From Bosea sp. NBC_00550 (GTDB lineage Bacteria; Pseudomonadota; Alphaproteobacteria; Rhizobiales; Beijerinckiaceae), in contig NZ_CP102772.1 in the NCBI RefSeq assembly GCF_026020075.1, positions 5,605,501 to 5,669,500 of the forward strand: DNA of 64,000 bases. Direction: 5' to 3'. How positions within the stretch are numbered: the first letter of the stretch is position 1; the number at the start of each line of letters is the position of its first letter. Below the pieces are notes generated by a model that did not search any database, was not told the origin of the DNA, and worked only from the letters and a program-made list of their open reading frames with translations. Of this stretch, positions 1 through 9,255 are shown in pieces. Made by a program: the position numbers and the translations under genes.

Positions 1-1006
1 CGCGCGGATGGTCGACCGTGCGCGCATCGAAACCGACTCGTTCCCCGATCAGGTAGAGCGGCCGGCGTTTGACCTCGGCGAAGATGCGCCCGACATATTC
101 CCCGATCATCCCGAGCGAAAGCAGCTGGATGCCTGAGAAGAACATGATCGAGACGATCAGCGACGGGAAGCCCGGCAGGTCGGTGCCGACAAGCAGCGTC
201 CGCAGCAGGAAGTAGGCTGCCGTCAACGCCGCAATGACCGCGATGACAGCCCCCGACCACGTCGCCACCTTGAGCGGCACTGTGGAGAAGGAGGAAAGCC
301 CGTCGAAGGCGAAGGAGAACAGCTTGCGGTATTTAAATTTCGACTGCCCGTGCTCGCGCTCGGCGACATGGAAGGGCACGCCCACGGATCGAAAGCCGAC
401 CCAGGCATAGAGCCCCTTCGAGAAGCGCGCCCGCTCCGGCAGCGCCCGTAGCGCATCGACGGCCTTGCGGTCGAGCAGGCGGAAATCGCCGGCGCCTTCC
501 GGCAGCGGGGTTTCGCCGAAATAGCCGAAGATGCGGTAGAACATCTTGGCGAAGTTGCGCTTCAGCCGCGTCTCGTCCTCGCGGTCGGTGCGCTGGCCGT
601 AGACGTTGAGATAGCCCTCGCGCCATTTCGCCAGGAAGGCCGGGATGGTCTCCGGCGGATGCTGGAGGTCGGCATCCATGATGATCGCGGCATCGCCCAG
701 GGCGTGGTCGAGCCCTGCGGCGATGGCGATCTCCTTGCCGAAGTTCCGGCTGAAGGAGACCGCGCTGATCCGCGGATCGGCGGCATTCAGGCCGCGGATG
801 ACGGCCAGCGTCTCATCACGGCTGCCATCGTCGACGAAGACGAGCTGCCAGGATGAGACCGCCTCGTCGAGGACCGTCCGCAGCCGTTCCACCAGCAAGG
901 GCAGGTTCTCCGCCTCGTTGTGCACGGGCACGACGACGGAGAGCTCCGGCCGGCCTGTGCCGGTAACGGTAGCGGCAGGAGCGGGGCTGGACGCGATGTC
1001 CGACAC
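1..1006 (-). CDS. Glycosyltransferase family 2, polyprenyl-phosphate type (3' end beyond window)
   Basis: Probably transfers a sugar from a nucleotide donor to undecaprenyl phosphate at the inner membrane, as GtrB/ArnC/DPM1-like enzymes do. The protein opens with VVVPVHNEAEN, followed by a DDGS motif and MDADLQHPP, the nucleotide-sugar and metal-binding signatures of GT2. A conserved TDREDETRLKR stretch follows. Two C-terminal membrane helices are visible (around VIAVIAALTAAYFLL and SIMFFSGIQLLSLGMIGEY). The start is a GTG at 1006, chosen because the family homology begins about 20 residues later and no in-frame ATG lies nearby. About 335 residues are seen and the stop lies off the left edge. 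It is divergent from the YdjC-like deacetylase gene. The family is clear but the exact sugar cannot be read from sequence. Confidence 0.85.
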   Translation of the reverse strand, partial: MSDIASSPAPAATVTGTGRPELSVVVPVHNEAENLPLLVERLRTVLDEAVSSWQLVFVDDGSRDETLAVIRGLNAADPRISAVSFSRNFGKEIAIAAGLDHALGDAAIIMDADLQHPPETIPAFLAKWREGYLNVYGQRTDREDETRLKRNFAKMFYRIFGYFGETPLPEGAGDFRLLDRKAVDALRALPERARFSKGLYAWVGFRSVGVPFHVAEREHGQSKFKYRKLFSFAFDGLSSFSTVPLKVATWSGAVIAVIAALTAAYFLLRTLLVGTDLPGFPSLIVSIMFFSGIQLLSLGMIGEYVGRIFAEVKRRPLYLIGERVGFDARTVDHPR

Positions 1007-1025
1007 GGACGCCCTTTCAGCGCTA

Positions 1026-1130
1026 GAGCATTTTCAAGCGAAGTGGATACCGGTTCGCGTAAAGAAAATGCGATAAAACAAACGGCTCGAGCATTTTCGC
1101 GATTCAGGGAAACGCGGAAATGCTCCAGCG
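1026..1130. repeat. Intergenic inverted-repeat element with GAGCATTTTC arms
   Basis: GAGCATTTTC occurs twice as a direct repeat (1026-1035 and 1089-1098). Each copy faces a complementary partner: GCATTTTC 1028-1035 with GAAAATGC 1064-1071, and 13-nt arms 1089-1101 and 1113-1125 with one mismatch. The block sits between divergent genes and could form two successive hairpins. Sequences of this type (AAGCGAAGTGGATACCGGTTCGCG core) are common between genes in Rhizobiales genomes, recalled from general knowledge and not checked here. No T-tract follows, so it is not a standard terminator. Confidence 0.6.
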
Positions 1131-1232
1131 TCATCGCCGGATGACGCGCGTGGCACAGAACCTTAAAGCTTGCCGGCCGACAAGCCTGCCGCGCTATAGC
1201 GCGATGCAGCTGAACGAGGAATAGCGAACGGC

Positions 1233-2066
1233 ATGGCGAAAGGCTTCATCCTCTGCGCCGATGATTTTGCCCTGACCGATGGCGTCAGCCGCGCCATCCT
1301 CGACCTGCTCGGGCGCGGCAAGCTCACGGCGACCGGCGCGATGACCAACCGTCCGCATTGGCGCCGGCTCGCGCCGGAGCTGGCGGCGTTTGCCGGCAAG
1401 GCCGATCTCGGCCTCCACCTCAACCTCACCTGCGCGGCGCCGATCACGAAGATGCCCAGCCTCGCGCCGGGCGGCACTCTGCCCGGCCTGAAGGATGTCG
1501 CCCGCGCCGCTGCTTCCTCCGGGACAGTGCGGGCCGAGATCGCGGCCGAGATCGCGCGCCAGCTCGACGCCTTCGAGGATGCGCTGGGGCGTCCGCCCGA
1601 CTTCGTCGACGGCCACCAGCATGTCCATGTCCTGCCGGGTGTCCGGCGGGCGCTGCTCGACCTGCTGGCGCGGCGCTATCCGGCCGGCTCGCTCTATGTG
1701 CGCGATCCGGCCGACCGTGTGATGGCGATCCGGACCCGCGGCGTCGCGGTCGGCAAGTCGCTTGTGATCGCGGGCCTCGCAACTGGCTTCCGCAGCGCGG
1801 CGCTGCGGCGGCAGCTTCGCGTCAATCGAGGCTTCTCCGGCGTGGCGCCTTTCGACCCTCAGCGCGATTTCGGCGCTGATCTCACCCGCTTCCTGATCGA
1901 TCCCGGCCCGGCCCATCTCGTCATGTGCCATCCCGGCTTCATCGACGACGAATTGGCACGGCTCGATCCCGTCACTGCGACGCGACCCGTCGAGCATGCC
2001 GCGCTCGCCGCTTTCCAACCGCCTCCGGGCATGCCGTTGCGCCGCTTTGCAGAGCTGGCGGGCTGA
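1233..2066 (+). CDS. ChbG/HpnK (YdjC-like) family deacetylase
   Basis: A 277-residue carbohydrate-deacetylase-fold protein of the YdjC family, which includes ChbG (chitooligosaccharide deacetylase) and hopanoid-associated HpnK. Supporting motifs are CADDFALT near the N-terminus (metal-binding Asp-Asp), [19 protein letters not shown] in the middle (metal-binding His) and HLVMCHPGF near the end. The length is normal for the family. It is divergently placed from the polyprenyl-phosphate glycosyltransferase, which suggests a joint role in lipid-linked sugar or glycolipid modification, but this is inference. The window holds no hopanoid cluster, so the HpnK name is not justified. Confidence 0.85.
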   Translation: MAKGFILCADDFALTDGVSRAILDLLGRGKLTATGAMTNRPHWRRLAPELAAFAGKADLGLHLNLTCAAPITKMPSLAPGGTLPGLKDVARAAASSGTVRAEIAAEIARQLDAFEDALGRPPDFVDGHQHVHVLPGVRRALLDLLARRYPAGSLYVRDPADRVMAIRTRGVAVGKSLVIAGLATGFRSAALRRQLRVNRGFSGVAPFDPQRDFGADLTRFLIDPGPAHLVMCHPGFIDDELARLDPVTATRPVEHAALAAFQPPPGMPLRRFAELAG

Positions 2067-2184
2067 TCTGCGTCGCCACTGGCGCGCAAGCGATTTGTTT
2101 ACCGGGATCGGCGAATGTTGGCCCAGGGTAGTTGGGCACTCTGCTTTGCAGCTGTTGCGCCGGATTTCGGGGATATCAGGCTCG

Positions 2185-3870
2185 ATGACGTGGTTCAGAC
2201 GCGCCTCCGCTGCGGGCGAGTTGGCGCAGCCGGTCGGGCGAGGCCTGGGCTCGCTCAGCCGGCAGATCGCTGCCGCCGCCGTGGCGATCGTGGCCGTGGC
2301 GGTCGTCCTCGTCGTCATGGCGGTCGCTCGCTACAACGATGCCCGCACGCGCGCCGATCTGGATCAGAAGATCACGGCGCTCACCTTGATGGTGGTCAAT
2401 GCGGCGCCGTCCCTGATCCTCTCGCGCGACACCAACACGCTCGGCTACATCCTGACGTCGCTTCGGCGCGATCCCGATTTCGATGCGGGCCTGGTCGGCG
2501 ATGATCTCTCCGCTCTGGCTTCGGCCGGACGCAATGAGGACGCCCGTCTCTCTTTGACGCCTCGATGGCTGGCCAAGCTCATCGGCGAGGAGCCGTGGAA
2601 GGTCCTGCAGGGTCGTGAAGAGATCACGATCGAGGATGATGTCTTCGTCTCAAAGATTCATGCGGTGCGTGTCGGCAACCAGCAGAAGCTGATCGGCTAC
2701 GTCGCGCTGCGTTTCGACAAGACCCGGCTTGTGGCTCGCGCGGCCTGGGAGCAACTCGTCACCATCGGGCTTGGCCTCCTCATCCTGGTCGTGCTCGGGC
2801 CGCTGCTGTGGTTCTCGCTGTCACGGACGATGCGGCCGCTGCGCAGCATGACGAAATCGATCGTCAGCATTTCCGACGGCAAGCTGGACACGCCCATCGA
2901 TGCGCTGGAGCGGCGCGACGAGATCGGCGCGATTGCGCGAGCGCTCGGCGTGCTCAAGGTTCGGTTGGCGGAGCGTGCGACGCTTCAGCAAAGGCAAAGC
3001 GTGTCGGAGGCCGAGCAGCGCGACCGCCAGCAGGGCGTCGACATGGCGATCACGTCGTTTCGTAGCGAGGTCGGGCTCGCGCTGGAAGCGTTCAAGAACA
3101 ATGCCGAGCGGATGCGCGAAGCCTCGGACGGGCTCGCGCGCGTCGCCGCCGAATCGTCCCAGCGCGCCGCTCGCGCCGCCGACAACGCCCATGGCGCCTC
3201 CGGCAACGTCGAGAATGCCGCGCAGGCGGCCGAGGAGATGGGCGCGGCGATTCGGGAGGTCGAGTTCCAGGTGCGGCGCGTCCGCACCGAGATCGTCGAG
3301 GCGGCTTCCGCCTCGCGCGACACGGCCGGCTCCGTGCGCGAACTCGACGAGACGGCGCGCGCCATCGGCGAGGTGGTCAACCTGATCCGCGACATCGCCG
3401 CGCAGACCAACCTGCTGGCGCTCAATGCCACGATCGAGGCCGCGAGGGCGGGCGAGGCGGGGCGTGGTTTCGCCGTCGTCGCCTCCGAGGTGAAGTCGCT
3501 GGCGGCGCAGACCGCGGACGCGACAGACCGTATCGTCGCTCAGGTCGCCGCGATCCAGGACGCCACCGGACAGGTCGTCGGCGCGATCCAGAACATCGCC
3601 GAGCGCATGAATGCCATCGAGAAGTTCGCCAACTCGGTCGCGACCTCGATCGAGCAGCAGGCGATCGCTACCGGCGAGATCGCCAGCGGCGTGGCGATGG
3701 CGAGTTCCTCCTCGCTCTCGGTGTCGAGCGATCTCAGCGTGCTCGCCGACAGTGTCGAGGAGACCGGCCGCTCGGCCGAGCAGGTGCGAGGCGCCGCCAG
3801 CGAGGTTGCCACCCAGGCGCAGCGTCTCGATTCGACGGTCGACCAGTTCCTGCGCAACGTCGCCGCCTGA
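2185..3870 (+). CDS. Methyl-accepting chemotaxis protein
   Basis: A 561-residue membrane chemoreceptor that signals through CheA/CheW to the flagellar motor. TM1 is about residues 28-48, a periplasmic sensor of about 140 residues follows, TM2 is about 191-212, then a HAMP linker (about 213-265) and a long signalling coiled coil. The hairpin tip reads [20 protein letters not shown], the invariant MCP signature. Upstream in-frame starts exist, but ATG at 2185 gives a compact N-terminus directly before TM1 and follows the upstream gene by 118 bases. The ligand is unknown, and no che genes are in the window. Confidence 0.92.
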   Translation: MTWFRRASAAGELAQPVGRGLGSLSRQIAAAAVAIVAVAVVLVVMAVARYNDARTRADLDQKITALTLMVVNAAPSLILSRDTNTLGYILTSLRRDPDFDAGLVGDDLSALASAGRNEDARLSLTPRWLAKLIGEEPWKVLQGREEITIEDDVFVSKIHAVRVGNQQKLIGYVALRFDKTRLVARAAWEQLVTIGLGLLILVVLGPLLWFSLSRTMRPLRSMTKSIVSISDGKLDTPIDALERRDEIGAIARALGVLKVRLAERATLQQRQSVSEAEQRDRQQGVDMAITSFRSEVGLALEAFKNNAERMREASDGLARVAAESSQRAARAADNAHGASGNVENAAQAAEEMGAAIREVEFQVRRVRTEIVEAASASRDTAGSVRELDETARAIGEVVNLIRDIAAQTNLLALNATIEAARAGEAGRGFAVVASEVKSLAAQTADATDRIVAQVAAIQDATGQVVGAIQNIAERMNAIEKFANSVATSIEQQAIATGEIASGVAMASSSSLSVSSDLSVLADSVEETGRSAEQVRGAASEVATQAQRLDSTVDQFLRNVAA

Positions 3871-3890
3871 GCGAAGTCGCATCACCGCAA

Positions 3891-3920
3891 CGAAAAACGG
3901 GGCCGCAAGGCCCCGTCTGT
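3891..3920 (-). terminator. Rho-independent terminator between the chemoreceptor and sodB
   Basis: A perfect 8-bp stem, ACGGGGCC (3897-3904) and GGCCCCGT (3909-3916), closed by a GCAA tetraloop. On the minus strand it is followed by a T-run (GTTTTTCG), so it should end the superoxide dismutase transcript. The same hairpin may also serve the convergent chemoreceptor gene, whose downstream side is less T-rich. Confidence 0.8.
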
Positions 3921-3941
3921 ATTTCCAGCCTGCGGTAAGGC

Positions 3942-4541
3942 TCAGGCCTTGGCGGCGTCGTAGAGCTCCGCGACGTAGTCCCAGTTCACCAGGCTCTCCA
4001 GGAAGGCCTTGAGATAATCGGGACGACGGTTGCGGTAGTCGATGTAGTAGGAGTGCTCCCAGACGTCGACGCCGAGGATCGGCGTGCCGCCATGGACGAG
4101 GGGGTTCTCGCCGTTCGGGGTCTTGCTGACGGCGAGCTTGCCGCCCTTGACCTCGAGCCAGGCCCAGCCGGAGCCGAACTGGCCGACGCCGGCCGCGGCG
4201 AAGTCTTCCTTGAATTTCTCGACCGAGCCGAAGGCATCGACGATCGCCTTCTCGAGCGCGCCCGGGATCTTGCCGCCGCCATTCGGCTTCATCCACTTCC
4301 AGAAATGGAGGTGGTTGTAGTGCTGGCCGGCATTGTTGAAGACGGGGGCGTTCTTGCCGTAGGAGCCCTTGACGATCTCCTCCAGCGACTTGCCTTCGAA
4401 TTCCGTGCCCTTGATCGCGTTGTTGCCGTTGTTGACGTAAGCGAGGTGGTGCTTGTCGTGGTGGTACTCGAGCGTCTCCTTCGACATGAAGGGCTGGAGA
4501 GCATCATGGGCGTAGGGAAGATCAGGAAGAGTAAAAGTCAT
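3942..4541 (-). CDS. sodB: Superoxide dismutase, Fe/Mn family
   Basis: Disproportionates superoxide to hydrogen peroxide and oxygen in the cytoplasm. The 199-residue protein has the family N-terminus (LPDLPYAHDALQP), metal ligand His27 in EYHHDKHH, a second His in the GQHYNHLHFW region, and the C-terminal metal site DVWEHSYYIDY. The start at 4541 follows a strong Shine-Dalgarno sequence (GAGGAGA) seven bases upstream, so a longer in-frame N-terminus is rejected. Iron and manganese types are hard to separate by eye. The length and sequence style suggest the bacterial iron-type SodB group. It ends in a good terminator. Confidence 0.95.
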   Translation of the reverse strand: MTFTLPDLPYAHDALQPFMSKETLEYHHDKHHLAYVNNGNNAIKGTEFEGKSLEEIVKGSYGKNAPVFNNAGQHYNHLHFWKWMKPNGGGKIPGALEKAIVDAFGSVEKFKEDFAAAGVGQFGSGWAWLEVKGGKLAVSKTPNGENPLVHGGTPILGVDVWEHSYYIDYRNRRPDYLKAFLESLVNWDYVAELYDAAKA

Positions 4542-4676
4542 GAGGTCTCTCCTCGGGCTATGAAAATCGCTTGAATGAGAATGGCTTGCCATCACTGGAC
4601 GGGGGCAGGGAAGCCCTGCCATTCCATGCGATAGTTAAGCCCCCCGGCGCCGGTCGACAACCGCTGCCACTGCGAA

Positions 4677-6209
4677 ATGCGCATGTCTTCTCGACAGGCG
4701 GCCACAATCGCGCCAGATTCCTCCTTCTTAGCCGTCCGGATTGGAAACTCTCCCTTATTCAATACGTTAGATAGTCATGCGCCTTCGCTGCGTCCCAGCG
4801 CTGGTGCGGCTCATGCCAAGGATGCGAAATTGATCGCGATTTTTACCGTTCTGGGCCTCTTTCTCTTCGGTGGCGGCGCCTATGCCATCTATGACGGCTG
4901 GCCCTATCTGGTCCTCGAGCGCGGTTTCACCCAGGTCATCATCGGTTCGATCGCAAGCAGCGCCGGGTTGATCCTTATCTCGCTCGCCTGGGTCCTGCGT
5001 GAGATCCGCACGCTCAAGCGTTCGCTGGCCGAAGCCGCGCAGATGCGGCCCGATTTGCAGGCGCCGGCTACAGTCGATGTCGTGCGCGTGCCGTGGGAGG
5101 CCGCGCGTCCGGACAGCGCCTCGGGAAGTTCGGTGCTCGCGCCCGCTGCCATCGGCGCGGCAGCCGGCGCCGTCGCTGCCGGCGCGGTGGCGGATACGCT
5201 TGGGATGCCGGCCGTGGAGACGGCGCCGCCTGCGACCGAGGGCGCTTCCACCCCAGAGCGCGATCTGTTCGGAACGCTGGTGGCACGGCGCCTCGAGGAA
5301 GCGGAAGCGAAGCAGGACGATGTGCAGGAAGAAGCGGCGTTGATCGAGCCCGCCGAACCGCTGCCCGACATGTTCGAGGATGCGCCGTTCGAACAGGCCG
5401 AAGAGGCCGAGGAAGCGCCGATCGCGATCGCGACGGAGAGCCATGAGCCGGCGGAGATCGTCGCTGCGAAGATTCAGCCTGTAGCGGAGGATGAAGCTCT
5501 CGCGCATGCGGCCGAGCCGATCGTTGTCGCCCCCCCGCCTTCTGAGGAACATGCTGACGATCTTCCTGCCGCACAGGATGAAAACAAGCCTGTCACCGGG
5601 AGCGCGTCCGGCTTCGACGAGTTCAGCCTGCTGCGCGAGAGCCTGGCCGGCCATCTGAACGAACCCATCGGGGCCGACACGCGGGTGGAGCCCTCGCTCG
5701 CGCCGGAGGCCGATCCGTTCGCGCAGGCCGAGGCCTGGATGGACAAGGCCTCGCCACGCAAGGAGCCATGGTTCGAGACCCACGCTCCCACAGATGAGGA
5801 TGCCCCCGAGGCAGCTTCGCTGCCCTGGCCCCCACGGACCGAAGCCCCGGATTTTACGGCTGCCTCAGAGCAGGTCGTGGCGGAGCCTGACGAAGAACCG
5901 GAGGCGGTGACAGCTTCGGACGATGTTCTGCCGGAGCATGAGGTCGTGCCGGAGCAGGATGAGCAGGAGACCCCCCCGACGACTGTAGCGGCCGGCGAGG
6001 ATGCGGCAGAGGACGATCCGGCCCCGTCGTCGGAGCGCGCGGCTTCCGATGAGGGCATTGTCGGCGCGTATCAGGTCGGCGACGCCCATTTCACCATCTA
6101 TGCCGACGGCTCGATCCAGGCCCGGACGCCCGACGGCGAGTACAGCTTCGCCTCGATGGACGAGCTCAAGGTCTATCTCGCCAGCGAGAAGAGCCGGCTG
6201 GGCGTCTGA
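4677..6209 (+). CDS. Two-helix membrane protein with acidic linker and conserved C-terminal domain, function unknown
   Basis: I do not recognise a characterised family. The 510-residue protein has two predicted membrane helices (around IFTVLGLFLFGGGAYAIY and VIIGSIASSAGLILISLAWVL). A very long Glu/Ala/Pro-rich, low-complexity linker follows. A compact terminal segment of about 50 residues contains VGDAHFTIYADGSIQARTPD and ends FASMDELKVYLAS. Similar tails occur in other Rhizobiales hypothetical proteins, from memory. The N-terminal 50 residues are not convincing as signal or domain, so the true start may lie further in; a TTG at 4828 directly precedes the first helix. The gene abuts the convergent peptidase gene with no intervening base. 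Confidence 0.65.
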   Translation: MRMSSRQAATIAPDSSFLAVRIGNSPLFNTLDSHAPSLRPSAGAAHAKDAKLIAIFTVLGLFLFGGGAYAIYDGWPYLVLERGFTQVIIGSIASSAGLILISLAWVLREIRTLKRSLAEAAQMRPDLQAPATVDVVRVPWEAARPDSASGSSVLAPAAIGAAAGAVAAGAVADTLGMPAVETAPPATEGASTPERDLFGTLVARRLEEAEAKQDDVQEEAALIEPAEPLPDMFEDAPFEQAEEAEEAPIAIATESHEPAEIVAAKIQPVAEDEALAHAAEPIVVAPPPSEEHADDLPAAQDENKPVTGSASGFDEFSLLRESLAGHLNEPIGADTRVEPSLAPEADPFAQAEAWMDKASPRKEPWFETHAPTDEDAPEAASLPWPPRTEAPDFTAASEQVVAEPDEEPEAVTASDDVLPEHEVVPEQDEQETPPTTVAAGEDAAEDDPAPSSERAASDEGIVGAYQVGDAHFTIYADGSIQARTPDGEYSFASMDELKVYLASEKSRLGV

Positions 6210-8369
6210 TCAGACGCCCTTCGTCGACGGCCAGCCATCCCCGGCCGTCTGGATCGCGAAGGCATAGGCCAGAGCCGTTTCCTTGAGCGAGTCGAACCGC
6301 CCCGCAGCACCGCCATGGCCCGCTTCCATGTTGGTGTGGAGCATGATCGGGCCGCCGCCCGTCATCGTGGCGCGCAGCCTCGCCACCCATTTCGCCGGTT
6401 CCCAATAGGTCACGCGCGGATCGGTCAGCCCGCCCATCGCCAGGATCGGCGGGTAGTCCTGCGCCGCGACGTTGTCATAGGGCGAATAGCTGCGGATCGT
6501 CTCGAACGCCTTCACGTCGCGGATCGGATCGCCCCATTCCGGCCATTCCGGCGGCGTCAGCGGCAGCGTGTCGTCGAGGATCGTGTTGAGCACGTCGACG
6601 AAGGGCACTTCCGCGACGATGCCGGCGAAGAGTTCAGGTGCCATGTTGGCGACCGCGCCCATCAGCATGCCGCCGGCGCTGCCACCTTCCGCGACGATCC
6701 GGCCATGGCTGGTGAAGCCGGCATCCGCCAGCGCTTCGGCAGCGGCGATGAAATCGGTGAAGGTGTTGCGCTTGTTCTCTCGCTTGCCGTCGAGATACCA
6801 GCGCCAACCCTTGTCCGTGCCGCCGCGCACATGGGCGATGGCATAGACGAAGCCGCGATCGACCAGGCTGAGCGGCCGCGTCCGGAACGAGGCGGACATC
6901 GCCGAGCCATAGGAGCCGTAGCCGTAGAGCAGGCAGGGAGCCGAGCCGTCGAGCGGCGTATCGGCGCGATGCAGGATCGAGATCGGCACGCGCGCACCGT
7001 CCTTGGCCGTCGCGAAGATGCGGCGCACCTTGTAGGCGGCAGGATCATGGCCGGAAGGGATCTCCTGGCGTTTCAGCAAGCTTCGCTCGCCTGTCGCGAG
7101 GTTGTAGTCGTAGGTCTCGGCCGGGCGCGCCATCGAAGCATAGATGAAGCGCAGCGTATCGGTGTCGAATTCGTAGCCGGCATCCATGCCGAGGCCATAG
7201 GCTTCTTCGTCGAAGGCAATGCTGCTTTCCGCTCCGCTGGCGAGGTCGCGGACGATGATCCGCGGCAAGCCATCCTCGCGTTCCAAGCGGATCAGGCGCC
7301 CCTTCAGGCAGACATGGCTGATGACCAGCCGTCCCGGCTTGTGCGGCACCAGATCGCGCCAATGCTCGGGCGCGGGTCCGGCCACCGGCACGCTGACGAT
7401 CTTGAAGTCTTCGGCTTCGTCGGCATTGGTCAGGATCAGGAAGTCGCCGCCATGATGCTCTAGCCCGTATTGCCGGCCGATCTGGCGCGCAGCTATCAGG
7501 GTCGGCCTGGCGGTGGCGTCGTCGAGATCGACCACCCGCGTCTCGGATGTCTCGTGGTCGCCGATGGTGATCAGCAGGAAGCGGCCGGATTGCGTGCGGT
7601 CGATGTCGACGAACATGCCCGCATCCGCCTCGTCATGCAGCAGCTCGTCCGCGCTGCTCGGCGTGCCCAGTTGATGGCGCAGCACCCGCGACGGGCGATG
7701 GTCGGCATCGAGAGCGACATAGAAGAACGCGCGCGAATCATTGGCCCAGACGATGTCGCCGGTCGTATCGCGGACCTCGTCCGGCAGGTCCGTGCCGCTT
7801 TCCAGGTCGCGAACGCGGATGGTGTGCAGTTCCGAGCCGGCTTCGTCGGCGCTCCACGCCAGCAGCTTTTGGTCCGGGCTATGCGCGGTGTCGCCGAGAT
7901 CGAAGAAGTCCTTCCCTTCGGAGAGGGCGTCGGCATCGAGCATGATCTGCTCGCGCGCCTTCTTCGGGCCGACGGCTTCATCGCGGGGGCGACGGCAGAT
8001 CAGAGGACGCTCGGCGCCCTTGCGGTAGCGTGAATAGTAGAGAAACGGGCCATCCGGCTGCGGCACGCTGGAATCGTCTTCCTTGATCCGTCCGCGCATT
8101 TCCTTGACGAGGTCGCGCTGTAGCGCTCGCGTCGTGGCCATCAGGTTCTTGCAATACGCGTTTTCGGCTTCGAGATAGTCGCGGATGTCGTCTGGCAGTG
8201 CATCGGGATCGCGGAGGACGTCCTTCCAGTTCGATGCCCGCAGCCAGTCATAGTCGTCGCGCAGCACGACGCCGTGGACGACGGTTTCCTTCGTCCTGAT
8301 TTCCGCTCTCGGCACCCTCGACCCTGATGGCGGCGCGCCGCGAACCTGACGATGCTGACCCGAGTGCAT
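6210..8369 (-). CDS. ptrB: Oligopeptidase B-type S9 family serine peptidase
   Basis: A 719-residue prolyl-oligopeptidase-family enzyme that likely cleaves short peptides after basic residues in the cytoplasm. The N-terminal half is the seven-bladed propeller, entered by the family motif DDYDWLR. The C-terminal alpha/beta-hydrolase has the nucleophile in EGGSAGGML (Ser564), with Asp in GLTDPRVTYWEP and His in EAGHGG completing the triad. YGYGSYG before the hydrolase core is typical of oligopeptidase B. The start at 8369 is chosen for the GGAGAA Shine-Dalgarno sequence, and a slightly longer frame is not needed. It converges on the preceding gene through a perfect palindrome. Confidence 0.9.
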   Translation of the reverse strand: MHSGQHRQVRGAPPSGSRVPRAEIRTKETVVHGVVLRDDYDWLRASNWKDVLRDPDALPDDIRDYLEAENAYCKNLMATTRALQRDLVKEMRGRIKEDDSSVPQPDGPFLYYSRYRKGAERPLICRRPRDEAVGPKKAREQIMLDADALSEGKDFFDLGDTAHSPDQKLLAWSADEAGSELHTIRVRDLESGTDLPDEVRDTTGDIVWANDSRAFFYVALDADHRPSRVLRHQLGTPSSADELLHDEADAGMFVDIDRTQSGRFLLITIGDHETSETRVVDLDDATARPTLIAARQIGRQYGLEHHGGDFLILTNADEAEDFKIVSVPVAGPAPEHWRDLVPHKPGRLVISHVCLKGRLIRLEREDGLPRIIVRDLASGAESSIAFDEEAYGLGMDAGYEFDTDTLRFIYASMARPAETYDYNLATGERSLLKRQEIPSGHDPAAYKVRRIFATAKDGARVPISILHRADTPLDGSAPCLLYGYGSYGSAMSASFRTRPLSLVDRGFVYAIAHVRGGTDKGWRWYLDGKRENKRNTFTDFIAAAEALADAGFTSHGRIVAEGGSAGGMLMGAVANMAPELFAGIVAEVPFVDVLNTILDDTLPLTPPEWPEWGDPIRDVKAFETIRSYSPYDNVAAQDYPPILAMGGLTDPRVTYWEPAKWVARLRATMTGGGPIMLHTNMEAGHGGAAGRFDSLKETALAYAFAIQTAGDGWPSTKGV

Positions 8370-8702
8370 GGGAATTCTCCGATAGTGGTGGCGACAGGTA
8401 GAGAGCAGGGTGCATACTCTGGCAAGATGCATGCGAAATCGTACGTTTGATTTTACGGTGCAGTGAAAATTGCTCTCGCTGCGGTTGAATTATAGAGGTT
8501 CCAGAATTTCAATTGTTGGGAATTGTTCTCTTGCATGAATAGTCGGCATGGACTAAACGCATATCCCGATCAGTCCGCGTTGTCCGACTCTGAACGTGGT
8601 AGTGCTTGATCCGCTATCGCAAAGTTTGGTCACAAATCAGGCAGAGCAAAACGGGCGATCCTCAGAAAACCGCTTCCAAAAATGATAAGGAGTGACATCG
8701 CC
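8370..8702. other. 333-bp intergenic region between divergent ptrB and mucR
   Basis: No gene is visible. The region is clearly AT-richer than its surroundings, especially 8440-8560. It holds two copies of AATTGTT at 8511-8517 and 8521-8527, one helical turn apart. It must contain the promoters of the peptidase gene (leftward) and of mucR (rightward). A good ribosome-binding site (AAGGAG) sits just before the mucR start. MucR proteins bind AT-rich DNA and often repress their own gene, so this is the expected place for such sites, but no consensus can be confirmed here. Confidence 0.6.
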
Positions 8703-9119
8703 ATGGCCGATAACGAGGGGTCGGACTTCATCGAGCTGACAGCGGATATCGTCTCCGCTTATGTTTCGAACAATTCCGTGCCTGCATCCGAACTGCCTGC
8801 TCTGATCAGCGAAGTTCATTCGGCATTGAGCCGGGTCATTGGCGGCGCTGCCCCGATCGTTCAGATCGAGGCGCCGAAGCCCGCTATTCCGGTGAAGAAG
8901 TCGATCACGGCCGACTACCTGATCTGCTTGGAAGACGGCAAGAAGTTCAAGTCGCTGAAGCGGCACCTGCGCACGCAGTACAACATGTCGCCCGAGCAGT
9001 ACCGCGAGAAGTGGGGCCTGCCGCCTGACTATCCGATGGTCGCGCCGAACTATGCCGAGGCGCGCTCCCAGCTTGCGAAGAAGATGGGTCTCGGCCAGCA
9101 GCGCCGCAAGCGTCGCTGA
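8703..9119 (+). CDS. mucR: MucR/Ros family transcriptional regulator
   Basis: A 138-residue DNA-binding regulator of the Ros/MucR type, which acts in alphaproteobacteria as a broad repressor of exopolysaccharide, motility, virulence and cell-cycle genes. The signature [15 protein letters not shown] is followed by the family tail [20 protein letters not shown]. The first zinc-site positions (Cys, Asp) and one His are present. The position often filled by a second His is Gln (RTQYN), so metal binding is uncertain; zinc-independent Ros homologues are known. The start at 8703 is preceded by AAGGAG about 10 bases upstream. A strong terminator follows. Confidence 0.93.
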   Translation: MADNEGSDFIELTADIVSAYVSNNSVPASELPALISEVHSALSRVIGGAAPIVQIEAPKPAIPVKKSITADYLICLEDGKKFKSLKRHLRTQYNMSPEQYREKWGLPPDYPMVAPNYAEARSQLAKKMGLGQQRRKRR

Positions 9120-9153
9120 ACCGACCCGCCGGTCTCCGGATCTGGCAATGAGG

Positions 9154-9180
9154 AAGCCGCCGATCGCTCGGCGGCTTTTT
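9154..9180 (+). terminator. Rho-independent terminator after mucR
   Basis: A perfect 10-bp stem, AAGCCGCCGA (9154-9163) and TCGGCGGCTT (9168-9177), with a TCGC loop and a run of five T residues ending at 9180. It isolates mucR from the next gene pair. Confidence 0.88.
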
Positions 9181-9255
9181 CATGCCTGTCACCTCGTGGC
9201 AGGAGCCGGGGATAAGGCCGAGTCCGAGCTTGCCAGCCAGAATTTAAGAATATAA

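Noticed and set aside
1..2066. A hopanoid biosynthesis locus, based on HpnK-like similarity
   Set aside because: The ChbG/HpnK family is broad, and no squalene-hopene cyclase or other hpn gene is visible.
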